The notes: generated from the sequence alone by a model not told the origin. 64,000 bases of DNA from Butyricimonas muris (GCF_046365375.1 NZ_JBKEIT010000010.1:186001-250000); one strand, 5' to 3'; shown: positions 46,962-56,586, numbered from the stretch's first letter. Numbers and translations are program-made.

Positions 46962-48187
46962 GAAGTTCGTTGTACGGCGCGATTGCCTACAACGGGGAGA
47001 AGATTAACGAGGCGCAGGGGCGGCTTCTCACCACCAACCGCATCTACAATGACGGTTCGGGAACGGTGGACATAGGCAAGGCGATGGAGGGTTTTCTCAC
47101 CTTCCTGCCACCGCAGATGAAGATCGAGAAGCCGGTGGTGCATATCTCTCTCAACCCGCACCCGGAGGATGTGCTGACCGATATTGAGTTGCAGAATATC
47201 GCCCGCGAGTATCTGGAAAAACTCGGTTTCGGAAACCAGCCTTATCTTGTATTCAAGCACGAGGACATCGACCGCCACCACCTGCACATCGTGACGGTCA
47301 ACGTGGACGAGAACGGGAAAAGGCTCAACCGGGATTTTCTCTACCGCCGCAGCGACCGTATCCGCAGGGAACTGGAACAGAAGTACGGATTGCATCCGGC
47401 AGAACGTAAAAATCAGAGATTGGATAATCCGTTGCGCAAGGTGGCCGCATCGGCAGGTGATGTGAAGAAGCAGGTAGGCAACACCGTGAAGGCTCTGAAT
47501 GGGCAGTACCGTTTCCAGACGATGGGCGAATACCGTGCGCTCCTTTCCTTATATAATATGACGGTGGAGGAAGCGAGGGGCAACGTGCGCGGACGGGAGT
47601 ATCACGGGCTGGTCTATTCCGTCACGGACGACAAGGGTAACAAGGTGGGCAACCCGTTCAAATCCTCGCTTTTCGGGAAGTCCGCAGGCTATGAAGCCGT
47701 ACAGAAGAAGTTTGTCCGTTCCAAATCGGAAATCAAGGATAGGAAACTGGCAGACATGACGAAACGCACCGTCCTTTCCGTGCTGCAAGGCACTTATGAC
47801 AAGGACAAATTTGTATCCCAACTCAAAGAGAAGGGCATCGACACCGTACTGCGCTACACAGAGGAAGGGCGCATCTATGGGGCTACCTTCATCGACCACC
47901 GCACGGGATGCGTGCTGAACGGTTCGCGCATGGGTAAGGAGCTTTCGGCGAATGCCTTGCAGGAACACTTCACCCTGCCATACGCCGGACAACCGCCGAT
48001 ACCGCTATCCATCCCTGTGGATGCTGCGGACAAGGCACACGGGCAGACCGCCTACGACAGTGAAGATATATCGGGCGGTATGGGCTTGCTCACTCCCGAA
48101 GGTCCGGCGGTAGATGCCGAGGAAGAGGCTTTCATCCGGGCGATGAAGCGCAAAAAGAAGAAAAAACGCAAGGGCTTGGGTATGTAA
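46940..48187 (+). CDS. mobB: Relaxase MobB
   Basis: 415 residues. KHEDIDRHHLHIVTVNVDEN around residues 106-125 has the histidine triad (H113, H114, H116) of MOB relaxases; a tyrosine near the N terminus (Y12 or Y17) is the probable nucleophile. It nicks oriT and stays bound to the strand. The last residues are a lysine-rich tail. Confidence 0.93.
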   Translation: MVAKISVGSSLYGAIAYNGEKINEAQGRLLTTNRIYNDGSGTVDIGKAMEGFLTFLPPQMKIEKPVVHISLNPHPEDVLTDIELQNIAREYLEKLGFGNQPYLVFKHEDIDRHHLHIVTVNVDENGKRLNRDFLYRRSDRIRRELEQKYGLHPAERKNQRLDNPLRKVAASAGDVKKQVGNTVKALNGQYRFQTMGEYRALLSLYNMTVEEARGNVRGREYHGLVYSVTDDKGNKVGNPFKSSLFGKSAGYEAVQKKFVRSKSEIKDRKLADMTKRTVLSVLQGTYDKDKFVSQLKEKGIDTVLRYTEEGRIYGATFIDHRTGCVLNGSRMGKELSANALQEHFTLPYAGQPPIPLSIPVDAADKAHGQTAYDSEDISGGMGLLTPEGPAVDAEEEAFIRAMKRKKKKKRKGLGM

Positions 48188-48217
48188 TCAGAGTATCAAC
48201 AATTAAAAAATCAATGT

Positions 48218-50236
48218 ATGTCACAACAAGAAGACGATTTGAGGGCATTGGCGAAAATCATGGATTTTCTGCGTGCCGTGAGTATCATTTTAGTGGTCAT
48301 GAACGTGTACTGGTTCTGCTACGAAGCCATCCGGCTGTGGGGCGTGAACATCGGCGTGGTGGACAAAATCCTTCTGAACTTCGACCGCACGGCGGGGCTG
48401 TTCCATTCCATTCTCTACACGAAGCTGTTTTCCGTCCTTTTGCTTGCCTTGTCCTGTCTGGGTACGAAGGGTGTCAAGGGTGAGAAAATCACTTGGGGGA
48501 GAATCTGGACAGCATTTGCCGTCGGGTTCGTGCTGTTTTTCCTGAACTGGTGGTTGCTGCCCCTGCCGCTGCCGCTTGAAGCGGTGACGGGACTGTATGT
48601 CCTTACCATTGGAACGGGCTATGTCTGCCTGTTGATGGGTGGTCTGTGGATGAGCCGCCTGTTGAAACACAATTTGATGGAGGATGTTTTCAACAACGAG
48701 AACGAGAGTTTCATGCAGGAAACGAGGCTTATCGAAAGCGAGTATTCGGTCAATCTGCCGACACGTTTCTATTACAGGAAACGCTGGAACAACGGTTGGA
48801 TCAATGTAGTTAATCCCTTCCGTGCGTCCATCGTGTTGGGTACGCCGGGCAGCGGCAAGTCCTATGCCGTGGTAAACAATTTTATCAAGCAACAGATTGA
48901 AAAGGGCTTTAGTCAATACATCTACGATTTCAAGTATCCCGACCTATCTACTATTGCCTACAACCATTTGCTGAACCACCCGGACGGCTACAAGGTAAAG
49001 CCGAAGTTCTATGTGATCAACTTCGACGACCCGCGACGCTCTCATCGGTGCAATCCCATTCACCCGGATTTTATGGAAGATATTACGGATGCCTATGAGA
49101 GTGCCTACACAATAATGCTCAACCTCAATAAAACGTGGGTGCAAAAGCAGGGCGACTTCTTCGTGGAGTCACCTATCATTCTGTTTGCCAGTATTATCTG
49201 GTATCTCAAAATCTATCAGAACGGGAAGTTTTGCACGTTTCCCCATGCTATCGAGTTTCTGAACCGCCGTTACGAGGATATATTTCCGATACTGACCTCT
49301 TATCCGGAGCTGGAGAACTACCTTTCGCCGTTCATGGATGCGTGGCTTGGAGGGGCTGCGGAGCAGCTCATGGGTCAGATAGCGTCGGCAAAAATCCCGC
49401 TTTCGAGGATGATTTCACCGCAGCTCTACTGGGTGATGTCAGACAGCGAGTTTACGCTGGACATCAACAATCCCGAAGAGCCGAAAATCCTCTGCGTGGG
49501 TAACAATCCCGACCGTCAGAATATCTACGGTGCGGCACTCGGTCTGTATAATTCCCGTATCGTGAAGCTCATCAACAAGAAGGGGATGCTGAAGTCATCG
49601 GTCATCATCGACGAGTTGCCCACAATATACTTCAAAGGGTTGGACAATCTTATAGCTACCGCCCGAAGCAACAAGGTTGCCGTGTGTCTGGGCTTTCAGG
49701 ATTTCAGCCAGTTAGTGCGTGACTACGGGGACAAAGAGGCGAAAGTGGTGATGAACACTGTCGGCAATATTTTCTCCGGTCAGGTGGTGGGGGAAACAGC
49801 CAAGACGCTCTCCGAGCGGTTCGGTAAGGTGTTGCAGAAACGGCAGTCCATCTCCATCAACCGGCAGGATGTTTCCACCTCCATCAACACGCAGATGGAC
49901 GCGCTCATTCCACCGAGTAAGATTTCCGGGCTTACGCAGGGAATGTTTGTCGGTTCTGTATCCGACAACTTCAACGAGCGTATCGAGCAGAAGATTTTTC
50001 ATTGCGAGATTGTGGTGGATGCCGAAAAGGTGAAACGGGAAGAAAGTGCCTACAAGAAAATTCCCGTCATTACAAACTTCACGGACGAGGACGGCAACGA
50101 CCGCATGAAGGAAACGGTGCAGGCGAACTACCGGCGCATCAAGGAAGAGGTGAAGCAGATTGTGCAGGAGGAACTGGAGCGTATCAAAAACGATCCGGTG
50201 CTGTGTAAACTGCTACCAGATAATGAGACTGTCTAA
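48218..50236 (+). CDS. mobC: Type IV coupling protein MobC (VirD4-like)
   Basis: 672 residues. Three or four N-terminal membrane helices, Walker A GTPGSGKS near residue 210 and a Walker B-like SSVIIDELPTIYF near 465. It brings the relaxosome to the mating channel. The stop lies inside the left arm of a 13-bp inverted repeat. Confidence 0.93.
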   Translation: MSQQEDDLRALAKIMDFLRAVSIILVVMNVYWFCYEAIRLWGVNIGVVDKILLNFDRTAGLFHSILYTKLFSVLLLALSCLGTKGVKGEKITWGRIWTAFAVGFVLFFLNWWLLPLPLPLEAVTGLYVLTIGTGYVCLLMGGLWMSRLLKHNLMEDVFNNENESFMQETRLIESEYSVNLPTRFYYRKRWNNGWINVVNPFRASIVLGTPGSGKSYAVVNNFIKQQIEKGFSQYIYDFKYPDLSTIAYNHLLNHPDGYKVKPKFYVINFDDPRRSHRCNPIHPDFMEDITDAYESAYTIMLNLNKTWVQKQGDFFVESPIILFASIIWYLKIYQNGKFCTFPHAIEFLNRRYEDIFPILTSYPELENYLSPFMDAWLGGAAEQLMGQIASAKIPLSRMISPQLYWVMSDSEFTLDINNPEEPKILCVGNNPDRQNIYGAALGLYNSRIVKLINKKGMLKSSVIIDELPTIYFKGLDNLIATARSNKVAVCLGFQDFSQLVRDYGDKEAKVVMNTVGNIFSGQVVGETAKTLSERFGKVLQKRQSISINRQDVSTSINTQMDALIPPSKISGLTQGMFVGSVSDNFNERIEQKIFHCEIVVDAEKVKREESAYKKIPVITNFTDEDGNDRMKETVQANYRRIKEEVKQIVQEELERIKNDPVLCKLLPDNETV

Positions 50237-50361
50237 CAAGTCCCCAAAATTGAAAATTATCCCTATCGAAGTTTGAAGTGACCCCCAAAAGTTGGATACA
50301 ATTTTTTTGGGGGGCACTTCAGTTCTGACGGGTAAAATCGTAAAATTCGGACTTGTTAGAC
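50231..50361. repeat. Nested inverted repeats between mobC and the KAP gene, IS3-like ends
   Basis: Outer arms GTCTAACAAGTCC (50231-50243) and GGACTTGTTAGAC (50349-50361). Inside, AAGTGACCCCCAAAAGTTG (from about 50275) faces a near-copy inverted GGGGGGCACTT (to about 50321), much like the two ends of a Bacteroidota IS3-family element with the middle gone. It separates two convergent genes. Confidence 0.7.
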
Positions 50362-50367
50362 AAATAC

Positions 50368-53300
50368 TTACGCGGTTTCAACCTCAGGTACTGAATCTAT
50401 CGAATTGACAAATTTAACCAATTGCGGATCTGAATCTTTTTGTATGAGGTTTCGGAGACTCTTTTTCAATTCATAAGCATCATCCCCTGCTGTATTTATT
50501 AAATCCATATAAAAATCTTTGTTTTGCAGAATCAATGAACGGCATGCCCCATCGGAAATTACAGGTTTCACTATTTTATCAATAACGTCTCCAGCTTGAC
50601 TTTTCAAATTACCATGCGATCTAAGCCATGTTTCGAAAAATTGAAACTTTATTGCATTGATAGTCTTTTTACCGATGCAGAAATCATTTCTTATATCGGT
50701 AACTGTCGATTTAATTTTTCGTTTATCCAATCTTTCAACTATATTCTTGAAACAATTAGGGAAAGGATTCAAACTTTGAGTTCCAGAAGCAATATCCATC
50801 AGAATCTTTTTGCCAAATTCAGTCAAGTTATCTGGCAAGGATTTGATTTTAGCCAGTAAATGTTTTATTGCGACAAACCAATAATATGATGTATGTGCTG
50901 TTCTTTGGGCGTATAATGTATCAACACTTATTTCAGACAACGCTTCGAACGCTATTTTATTGATATGATCGGTCAGGACATTGCTTATTTTAGTGGTCAA
51001 ATCGTAAAAAGATGCGTCAGGAATTACATCTTTAATATTGTTCTTAGTGATATACTTATCCAAATCGGTATTCCACTCTGCTAAATGCTCGATAAATACC
51101 TCATCCGTTACACCTATTCTGTTCTTAATATCTTCAAATTGGGGCAATATGTCTGAGAGCAATAATTTATAGCCAAGTTTATGATTTACCATGTATTGTA
51201 GTGTTTCATTTAATAGCGGTATATTCCATCCCACACTATTTACTAATAAGTCTCCATGATCCACATAATAGTCCATGAGTTCTGCAACATATTTTATATC
51301 TCCACCCTCTATTAAGGAAACGGAATGACCATGTGCCAATTGCATGGCGACTAAATCGTAATATCCAGACTCTTTAATGTTTCGGCCATCAGTTTCTAAT
51401 TCAGAATGCAACTGATTTATGTAGGTTGAATCTAACGTTACAGGTAAAGGTCTTTCTTCGTCAGATGCCAATAAACGATAGGTTGTAAATATAGCCCCTA
51501 TATTATCTTTATTTACATTCTGTTCATCAATGCAATTCGTGATCGCTTGCAAAAGCGTTGGAAACGTATAGGTAGAATTATCTTTTAACGTTTTTACAAT
51601 ATCTGCATGGTCGAAATTATCGGGTAGTAAGTTTGCCAAATAATTATCGAGCGCCTCCGAATTTGTTGCTACTTGATAATATTTATATGCTTTAGTTGTC
51701 GCGTTATCCCGATAGGCAGCATCTGTTGCATTTGCAGCTTGAATATAATCGATAAATGTATTTGGCTTGACTGTTTTTGCTTCAATCAATGACGTAAAAT
51801 CGCACGCCAACTTATTTTGCGCAATAAACCTGTCTATTGCATCTAACGTTTTGAAATAGTCGCCGCCATTGAAGTCATTGAACCGAACTATCTTCTTATA
51901 TAATTGAGCAATCACATGGTTTTGGCTTTCCGTGTCTAAATGCAACAGCAGTTCTTGGTATTCGACAGGGAACACCTGCTTCTCTATGGATTCTTTTAAT
52001 TTCAATTGTGCTATTCTTTGCCATACACGCAGAATAACATCGCTCTTTCGAGTTAATTTATGCAAACAATGTATAATCTTATCGATAAGCGCATTGTCCA
52101 TACATTGTATAACTTCTTCTAATACAGTGTCAAATTGTTTATTAGTCTCTGCATATTGATTTATGTCGTGGTCTTCTTCTCCGTTGATGCAGCCTTCAAT
52201 ATATTTTTTCAATGGAATTTGTCGAGCATCTTCAACATCGACACCATATACCAAAGCTGCAATTTCGCGTTGTGTTTGCAGATCATTGTTAATTATTGTT
52301 TGAATGCCATTCAGATAGTCGCCGGACAATATTTGTTCTACTGGATTTGCCAGAATATCCGTCTTCTTCAAACAGAACAATGCTATGTTTATCATCAAAA
52401 TTTCGTTACACCACTCTTGTTTAAGAGCGACCATCTCATTGATATATGATATAATTTCCCTAACATTGGCATTAGGATTTACCAATCTGAATATCCGATT
52501 TATAGTTTCTTTCGCTTCATTTTCTGTTTCTCCAAATGCTTCAACAAACAGTTTGTTGAATATACTTCGATAGTCGGTAATAACAGGAGGAGCAACACGA
52601 TAAACAATAGGGAAAGTTTTATTGATAAAATACTTGGTCAGTTGTTTCGTTTGTTCGTCGGTCTCATCTCCGAATGCACAAGCTAAATGTGTTTCATCGA
52701 AAGGAATAACAGCCCAAACATTTTCAAAACCGCTATCGGCGAAGAACGTATGGATAGAAGACCATAATTCTTTTACTTTTTCAGCGGGGAGACGATCCAT
52801 GTTGTCAAAAACAAGGACTAATTTACGTTGTCCTTTTTCCTTGATAAAATCAGAAATGTCTTGCATCCATGTTTTGAACTCGTAAACCGTTGGTTCGTCT
52901 TCGCTCAAAGTCTCATAGCAAACGTCCTTTTCGACTTTATCTTGATAAATAGCTAACATATAACTCCATCCATATTTATGATCTTTGCTATATGCCCATT
53001 TCCAAACGCACAATGCAATAAGAACTGGCAGTGCAGCTATGATAATAGACAATAAAGAAAACCACCATGTTGTGGGTGTAGGTTTTACTGCATACGCAAT
53101 AAATGTAAATATCGGAGTTAAAACTGCAACCAAAAATGCCGCAACCATACCATTACTGATAAGGGGATATTTTTCGGTTACGGTCTCCGTTTTACGGGCT
53201 AATAAATATTTCAGCTTTTCAGACCATGATACGGTTTTCGTACCTCCACCTTTGACTTTTATTGTTGCATTTCCAGATAGGATACCATCATCAATAAGTT

Positions 53301-53622
53301 TGCTTGTAAGCAATTCCAATATAGAGCGGCGTTGCAAGTCCTCTTGATGTCCCCATGCGTCATACTCAAAAAAGTAATAGTCGTCTGATAATTCACGTTC
53401 CAACATTTTAACCACGTTGGATTTTCCAGATCCCCAAATACCTTCGATGCCGATAATTCGAGGTAAAGTACATTCCTCATCCAATGAATCATTCTGACAA
53501 AAATGGCGAGCAATAGTTTTTGCCAACCTTTCTTGCGAACCTCCATCGAATTTGTCAATACCACACGGTTTATTTTGGATAAACCGCGGATATTGCTGTT
53601 TGGATTGTAGTTTTGTTTCCAT
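50368..53622 (-). CDS. KAP family P-loop NTPase with membrane helices
   Basis: 1084 residues. Walker A is GIWGSGKS (61-68); two membrane helices (about 156-178 and 186-207) lie between it and Walker B LVLVFDNMDRL (268-278, D273). This insertion of helices is the mark of the KAP family, to which the phage-exclusion protein PifA and animal Kidins220 belong. The C-terminal 600 residues are helical with no motif I recognise. It follows the DUF4143 ATPase gene by 16 nt and is at a cargo place between mob and rte. Composition is much richer in A and T than mobC, indicating separate acquisition. Defence function is inference. Confidence 0.85.
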   Translation of the reverse strand: METKLQSKQQYPRFIQNKPCGIDKFDGGSQERLAKTIARHFCQNDSLDEECTLPRIIGIEGIWGSGKSNVVKMLERELSDDYYFFEYDAWGHQEDLQRRSILELLTSKLIDDGILSGNATIKVKGGGTKTVSWSEKLKYLLARKTETVTEKYPLISNGMVAAFLVAVLTPIFTFIAYAVKPTPTTWWFSLLSIIIAALPVLIALCVWKWAYSKDHKYGWSYMLAIYQDKVEKDVCYETLSEDEPTVYEFKTWMQDISDFIKEKGQRKLVLVFDNMDRLPAEKVKELWSSIHTFFADSGFENVWAVIPFDETHLACAFGDETDEQTKQLTKYFINKTFPIVYRVAPPVITDYRSIFNKLFVEAFGETENEAKETINRIFRLVNPNANVREIISYINEMVALKQEWCNEILMINIALFCLKKTDILANPVEQILSGDYLNGIQTIINNDLQTQREIAALVYGVDVEDARQIPLKKYIEGCINGEEDHDINQYAETNKQFDTVLEEVIQCMDNALIDKIIHCLHKLTRKSDVILRVWQRIAQLKLKESIEKQVFPVEYQELLLHLDTESQNHVIAQLYKKIVRFNDFNGGDYFKTLDAIDRFIAQNKLACDFTSLIEAKTVKPNTFIDYIQAANATDAAYRDNATTKAYKYYQVATNSEALDNYLANLLPDNFDHADIVKTLKDNSTYTFPTLLQAITNCIDEQNVNKDNIGAIFTTYRLLASDEERPLPVTLDSTYINQLHSELETDGRNIKESGYYDLVAMQLAHGHSVSLIEGGDIKYVAELMDYYVDHGDLLVNSVGWNIPLLNETLQYMVNHKLGYKLLLSDILPQFEDIKNRIGVTDEVFIEHLAEWNTDLDKYITKNNIKDVIPDASFYDLTTKISNVLTDHINKIAFEALSEISVDTLYAQRTAHTSYYWFVAIKHLLAKIKSLPDNLTEFGKKILMDIASGTQSLNPFPNCFKNIVERLDKRKIKSTVTDIRNDFCIGKKTINAIKFQFFETWLRSHGNLKSQAGDVIDKIVKPVISDGACRSLILQNKDFYMDLINTAGDDAYELKKSLRNLIQKDSDPQLVKFVNSIDSVPEVETA

Positions 53623-53638
53623 ATACGTAATTTATTGA

Positions 53639-54769
53639 TTATACGAACTCCAAATAATTCTCCCGATTTACCACATGAAACTCGGCATAGGGATAGGCTT
53701 CTTGGAAGGCTTTCGGTGCGGCCGGCATTTTATTTCCCCACTTGAACTCCAAGGCGGTAAGACTGTCGGCACTCTCCTCAATCAGGTCGATTTCCTGTTT
53801 GTCGTAGGTGCGCCAGAAATAGAACTCCCTGTGCAGTCCCTCATTGAAGTTCGCTTTGCGCCGCTCTCCGATGATGTAGTTCTCCCACAGCGCACCGACA
53901 TCCTGCCGAATGGCCAGCGGTGAGAAAGCCCCGATAATGGCATTGCGAATGCCGTTGTCGTAGAAGTACCACTTGCCAGCTTTTGTAACCTCCTTGCGTA
54001 GGTTACGCGAATAAGCCCCCAGACGATAGATAACGAAGACCTTTTCCAATAGGTCGAGGTATTTTTCAACGGTCGTCTTGCTCATGCCGAGTTGTTTACC
54101 TAACTCTTCGTAAGAAACTTCGCTGCCCAACTGAAAAGCTATCAATCGCAGTAGATCGCGCATCTTGCTCGAATTTTTTAAGCCGTCAATTGCTAAGATA
54201 TCTTTAAGCAGGTATGCACCGACAATATCACGTAGGTAGTCTGTTTTACGTTCATAGTTCTCCATCATTACTACTTCGGGATAGGAACCGTAAATCAAGC
54301 GCGCTTCGAGGTTCTGGCGGGTTTCAAGTGCCGTTTCCGTCTGTGCGATTTCCCGTTGCGAGAATGGTGTAAGGAGAAATTGCGTACTGCGGCCGACCAA
54401 CGGTTCACCAGTCTTATTCAGCAAATCGAATGACGAAGAACCACTTGCCAAGACACTTATTCCCGGTATTTCATCAACTATCAACTTCAGAATACTACCG
54501 ATTTGTGGTATGTTCTGTGCCTCATCAATAGCCAGCAAATCAATACCATCCAATAAATGCCGATAATTGGCTATTGAGCGATTCTCCAATAGTGCTAATG
54601 TGTCGTAGTCTTCGCCGTTGAGCATCATCGTCCTACCTGAATAGTTGTCCACAATTTTACGCATCATTACCGTTTTACCAACACGGCGAGCACCAAAAAT
54701 CAGTACTGCTTTATTGGGCGCGATTCGTGCTGTAATCTTCTCTTGAAGTATTCTATTTACTGTTTCCAT
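53639..54769 (-). CDS. AAA_14/DUF4143 ATPase of the cargo operon
   Basis: 376 residues. Walker A GARRVGKT (about 26-33), Walker B LLAIDEAQN (about 78), VLASGSSSFDL sensor-like, and a C-terminal DUF4143 domain (YFYDNGIRNAIIG, EFKWGNK near 355). The EFKWG segment resembles the PD-(D/E)xK core sometimes seen in DUF4143. It is upstream of the KAP gene, probably in the same message. Confidence 0.85.
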   Translation of the reverse strand: METVNRILQEKITARIAPNKAVLIFGARRVGKTVMMRKIVDNYSGRTMMLNGEDYDTLALLENRSIANYRHLLDGIDLLAIDEAQNIPQIGSILKLIVDEIPGISVLASGSSSFDLLNKTGEPLVGRSTQFLLTPFSQREIAQTETALETRQNLEARLIYGSYPEVVMMENYERKTDYLRDIVGAYLLKDILAIDGLKNSSKMRDLLRLIAFQLGSEVSYEELGKQLGMSKTTVEKYLDLLEKVFVIYRLGAYSRNLRKEVTKAGKWYFYDNGIRNAIIGAFSPLAIRQDVGALWENYIIGERRKANFNEGLHREFYFWRTYDKQEIDLIEESADSLTALEFKWGNKMPAAPKAFQEAYPYAEFHVVNRENYLEFV

Positions 54770-55021
54770 ACCTTATAAAATATAATGCAAAGATAATCAT
54801 ATTTTTTTAATTGGCGAATTTTACAAAAAAAACGGGCTATTAAATGGCGATTTTTACAACCACAATCTTATGGAAGTTGTTTCATTGTTTTTAGTAATGA
54901 TATATGTTCATACTATGATGACTCAATAATTTACCAGACATACGTTTCTGAAATTTGTCCTTATAGGAATGAAAAACTCACATATATTGTGCTAATTAAT
55001 ATATAATTAAATGAAAATAAA
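54770..55021. other. Gap between cargo operon and rteC
   Basis: About 250 bases, AT-rich, no gene on either strand. It holds the cargo promoter at its left and the rteC terminator at its right. Confidence 0.5.
54788..54818 (-). promoter_or_regulatory. Probable promoter of the KAP/ATPase cargo operon
   Basis: Minus strand: TATCTTTG (54795-54788), a full TAnnTTTG match, and TTCG at 54818-54815 after 19 nt, three of four bases of TTTG. Start codon 19 nt downstream. Confidence 0.5.
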
Positions 55022-55048
55022 AAGACAGGATACGAGTATTCCTGTCTT
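55022..55048 (-). terminator. Terminator of rteC
   Basis: AAGACAGGA (55022-55030), 9-nt loop, TCCTGTCTT (55040-55048); on the minus strand TTTATTTT follows. It is 22 nt beyond the rteC stop. Confidence 0.8.
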
Positions 55049-55070
55049 CTCATATGTAATGGATATTTTT

Positions 55071-55676
55071 TTATTTTCTCATCCGCTCCAACTCCTCATC
55101 ACGCAACATTCTCTCGTTCAGTTTTTCCTGCATCCTGTCAATGAAATAGGTGCGGCTTTCGTTCTTCCGGCGTTTGATATCAGTGTAGAAGCGGTAGCAG
55201 TCTTTAGAATCAACCCCGAATATCTTATAGAGAAGTGGGGCGAGCTGTTTGAGCGGCATATTGCCGTTGTTGATGCAGCCCATCACGTCTATGCCGTAGA
55301 TAAGTTCCACGAGGTCGATGGCATTGCCCGTCCATTGAAGAAGGCTGGCGGTGGTTTCTGTTGCGTTGTTGGCGGATATTAGTGGTGGCACTTGGGGCGT
55401 GGCAAGGAATTTCTGCATCTTTCTTACGAAAGACAGAGCCTTGCTGACGTAGGCGGCAATCTCTCTTTTTTCTTCTGACAGATTACGTACGGGATGGTGC
55501 TGCAACTCGATTTCGATGTAGGCAAGCGCGATGACGGTAAGGTTCATGTCCATGCCGCCGTTGCACAGTTCGATCACTTGGGTGGCGAAAGCCGTGTATG
55601 CCGTTTCCATATTGCAGTCGCCGGCTTCGTTTATCAGGCGGAAAAAGTCGGTTTCCGCCAGCAAGAAATAATTCAT
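55071..55676 (-). CDS. rteC: RteC, regulator of transposon excision
   Basis: 201 residues from the ATG at 55676 (MNYFLLAETDFFRLI). GNAIDLVELIYGIDVMGCIN and FGVDSKDCYRFYTDIKRRKN are the conserved RteC part, a winged-helix-like DNA-binding end. In CTnDOT RteB activates rteC, and RteC activates the excision genes. The gene looks intact. Confidence 0.9.
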   Translation of the reverse strand: MNYFLLAETDFFRLINEAGDCNMETAYTAFATQVIELCNGGMDMNLTVIALAYIEIELQHHPVRNLSEEKREIAAYVSKALSFVRKMQKFLATPQVPPLISANNATETTASLLQWTGNAIDLVELIYGIDVMGCINNGNMPLKQLAPLLYKIFGVDSKDCYRFYTDIKRRKNESRTYFIDRMQEKLNERMLRDEELERMRK

Positions 55677-55759
55677 GGTTCTGTCAATTTTGAAAATTAC
55701 ACTTTGTTTTCTGCGTGCGCACATGAATATAATTGGCAAAAAACGCGGCAGAAAATAAA

Positions 55760-55794
55760 AAATCCAACACTCAATTTTACAAAGTGCTGGATTT
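55760..55794 (-). terminator. Terminator after the RibD/DHFR-like gene
   Basis: AAATCCAACACT (55760-55771) and AGTGCTGGATTT (55783-55794) pair with one G-U; TTTATTTT follows on the minus strand. It lies about 120 nt after the stop. Confidence 0.65.
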
Positions 55795-55914
55795 CAGAGG
55801 TATAAAATTCAGTATTTTTTCACAAGGACAAATTATCTCCGACTTAAATTGTTTGTAATCGGAACATTTATTCTATTCCTGAAAATAGAAATGTATGCTT
55901 GCCGCACATTTTGG

Positions 55915-56337
55915 CTATCTTGCTTTTTTATCAAGGATATAGATAATGCGACATACACCGTTGGGATAGCTTTTCAAAGAGGAAAGCGTCCAGTGTTGCT
56001 CTGGCAGAGCCGACTTAAAAAAATGTCGTCCGCTTCCGGATATGAAAGGAACGGTGTATAGTATGATTTCATCCACAGCGTGCATCCGCAGCAGTCCGTT
56101 TATATAGTCTGCCGTGTCCGGTGTGGCTTCCGCGAGGTAACGGATGTTTGTGCAGTCTTTTCTCCATTCGTGCAGCATTGAAATGGAATAGTCCGGTGTC
56201 ACACGGTAAAAGGCTTTCTTCCTGATTTCATCAAGACCGCAACGGTCAAGGCACAAATCCTGATGTGCTTTATCATATAACTCTGAAGAAAGACATCCGT
56301 CCATCGTCAGTACGGCGAGAATCTGAACTTTACCCAT
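55915..56337 (-). CDS. RibD C-terminal / dihydrofolate-reductase-like protein
   Basis: 140 residues. The start KVQILAVLTMDGCLSSELYD and the end YTVPFISGSGRHFFKSALPE match the RibD_C/DHFR fold, an NAD(P)H-dependent reductase family; it is short and the usual cofactor Gly-rich stretch is poorly kept. It is known near rteB in CTnDOT-like elements without a function. A long structured leader precedes it. AAAGGAAACG just before the ATG is a likely ribosome site. Confidence 0.75.
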   Translation of the reverse strand: MGKVQILAVLTMDGCLSSELYDKAHQDLCLDRCGLDEIRKKAFYRVTPDYSISMLHEWRKDCTNIRYLAEATPDTADYINGLLRMHAVDEIILYTVPFISGSGRHFFKSALPEQHWTLSSLKSYPNGVCRIIYILDKKAR

Positions 56338-56364
56338 AATCGTTTCCTTTCGTTAGGCAAGGGT

Positions 56365-56500
56365 AAAAAAGTAGCGTGCAATTCACACTACCTTCAAGCG
56401 ATGGCTCTGGTAAAGCCTTTACGGAGAGTACGTGAATGCACGCTATGCGTAAGCATAGCATAAGCATCACGCAATCGTCTCCGTAGTTCCAATTTACCAG
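56365..56500 (-). promoter_or_regulatory. Terminator/antiterminator leader of the RibD-like gene
   Basis: On the minus-strand RNA a long hairpin comes first: CTGGTAAA/TTTACCAG at the base, TACGGAGA/TCTCCGTA (plus 56420-56427, 56478-56485) and GCATAGC/GCTATGC at the tip (56442-56448, 56453-56459). Then comes a stem GTAGTGTG/CACGCTAC (56391-56371) with TTTTTT after it (56370-56365), an intrinsic terminator 27 nt before the ATG. The 3' arm of the first hairpin (TAGCGTGCATTCAC) can instead pair with the terminator (GTGAATTGCACGCTA) with one bulge, so the two folds exclude each other. Confidence 0.6.
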
Positions 56501-56586
56501 ATTTTCGCTTGAAACGCCTTGCGGTCTTATCCTATATGTTGGCGGCGAAAAGCTCCTGCCAATCGCCGTTTTTCTCAAATGTTATG

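Noticed and set aside
56330..56578. Open frame of 82 codons over the leader of the RibD-like gene
   Set aside because: Starts with TTG, has an unusual residue make-up rich in Cys, and its frame is fully explained by the paired RNA arms; more likely leader RNA than a gene.
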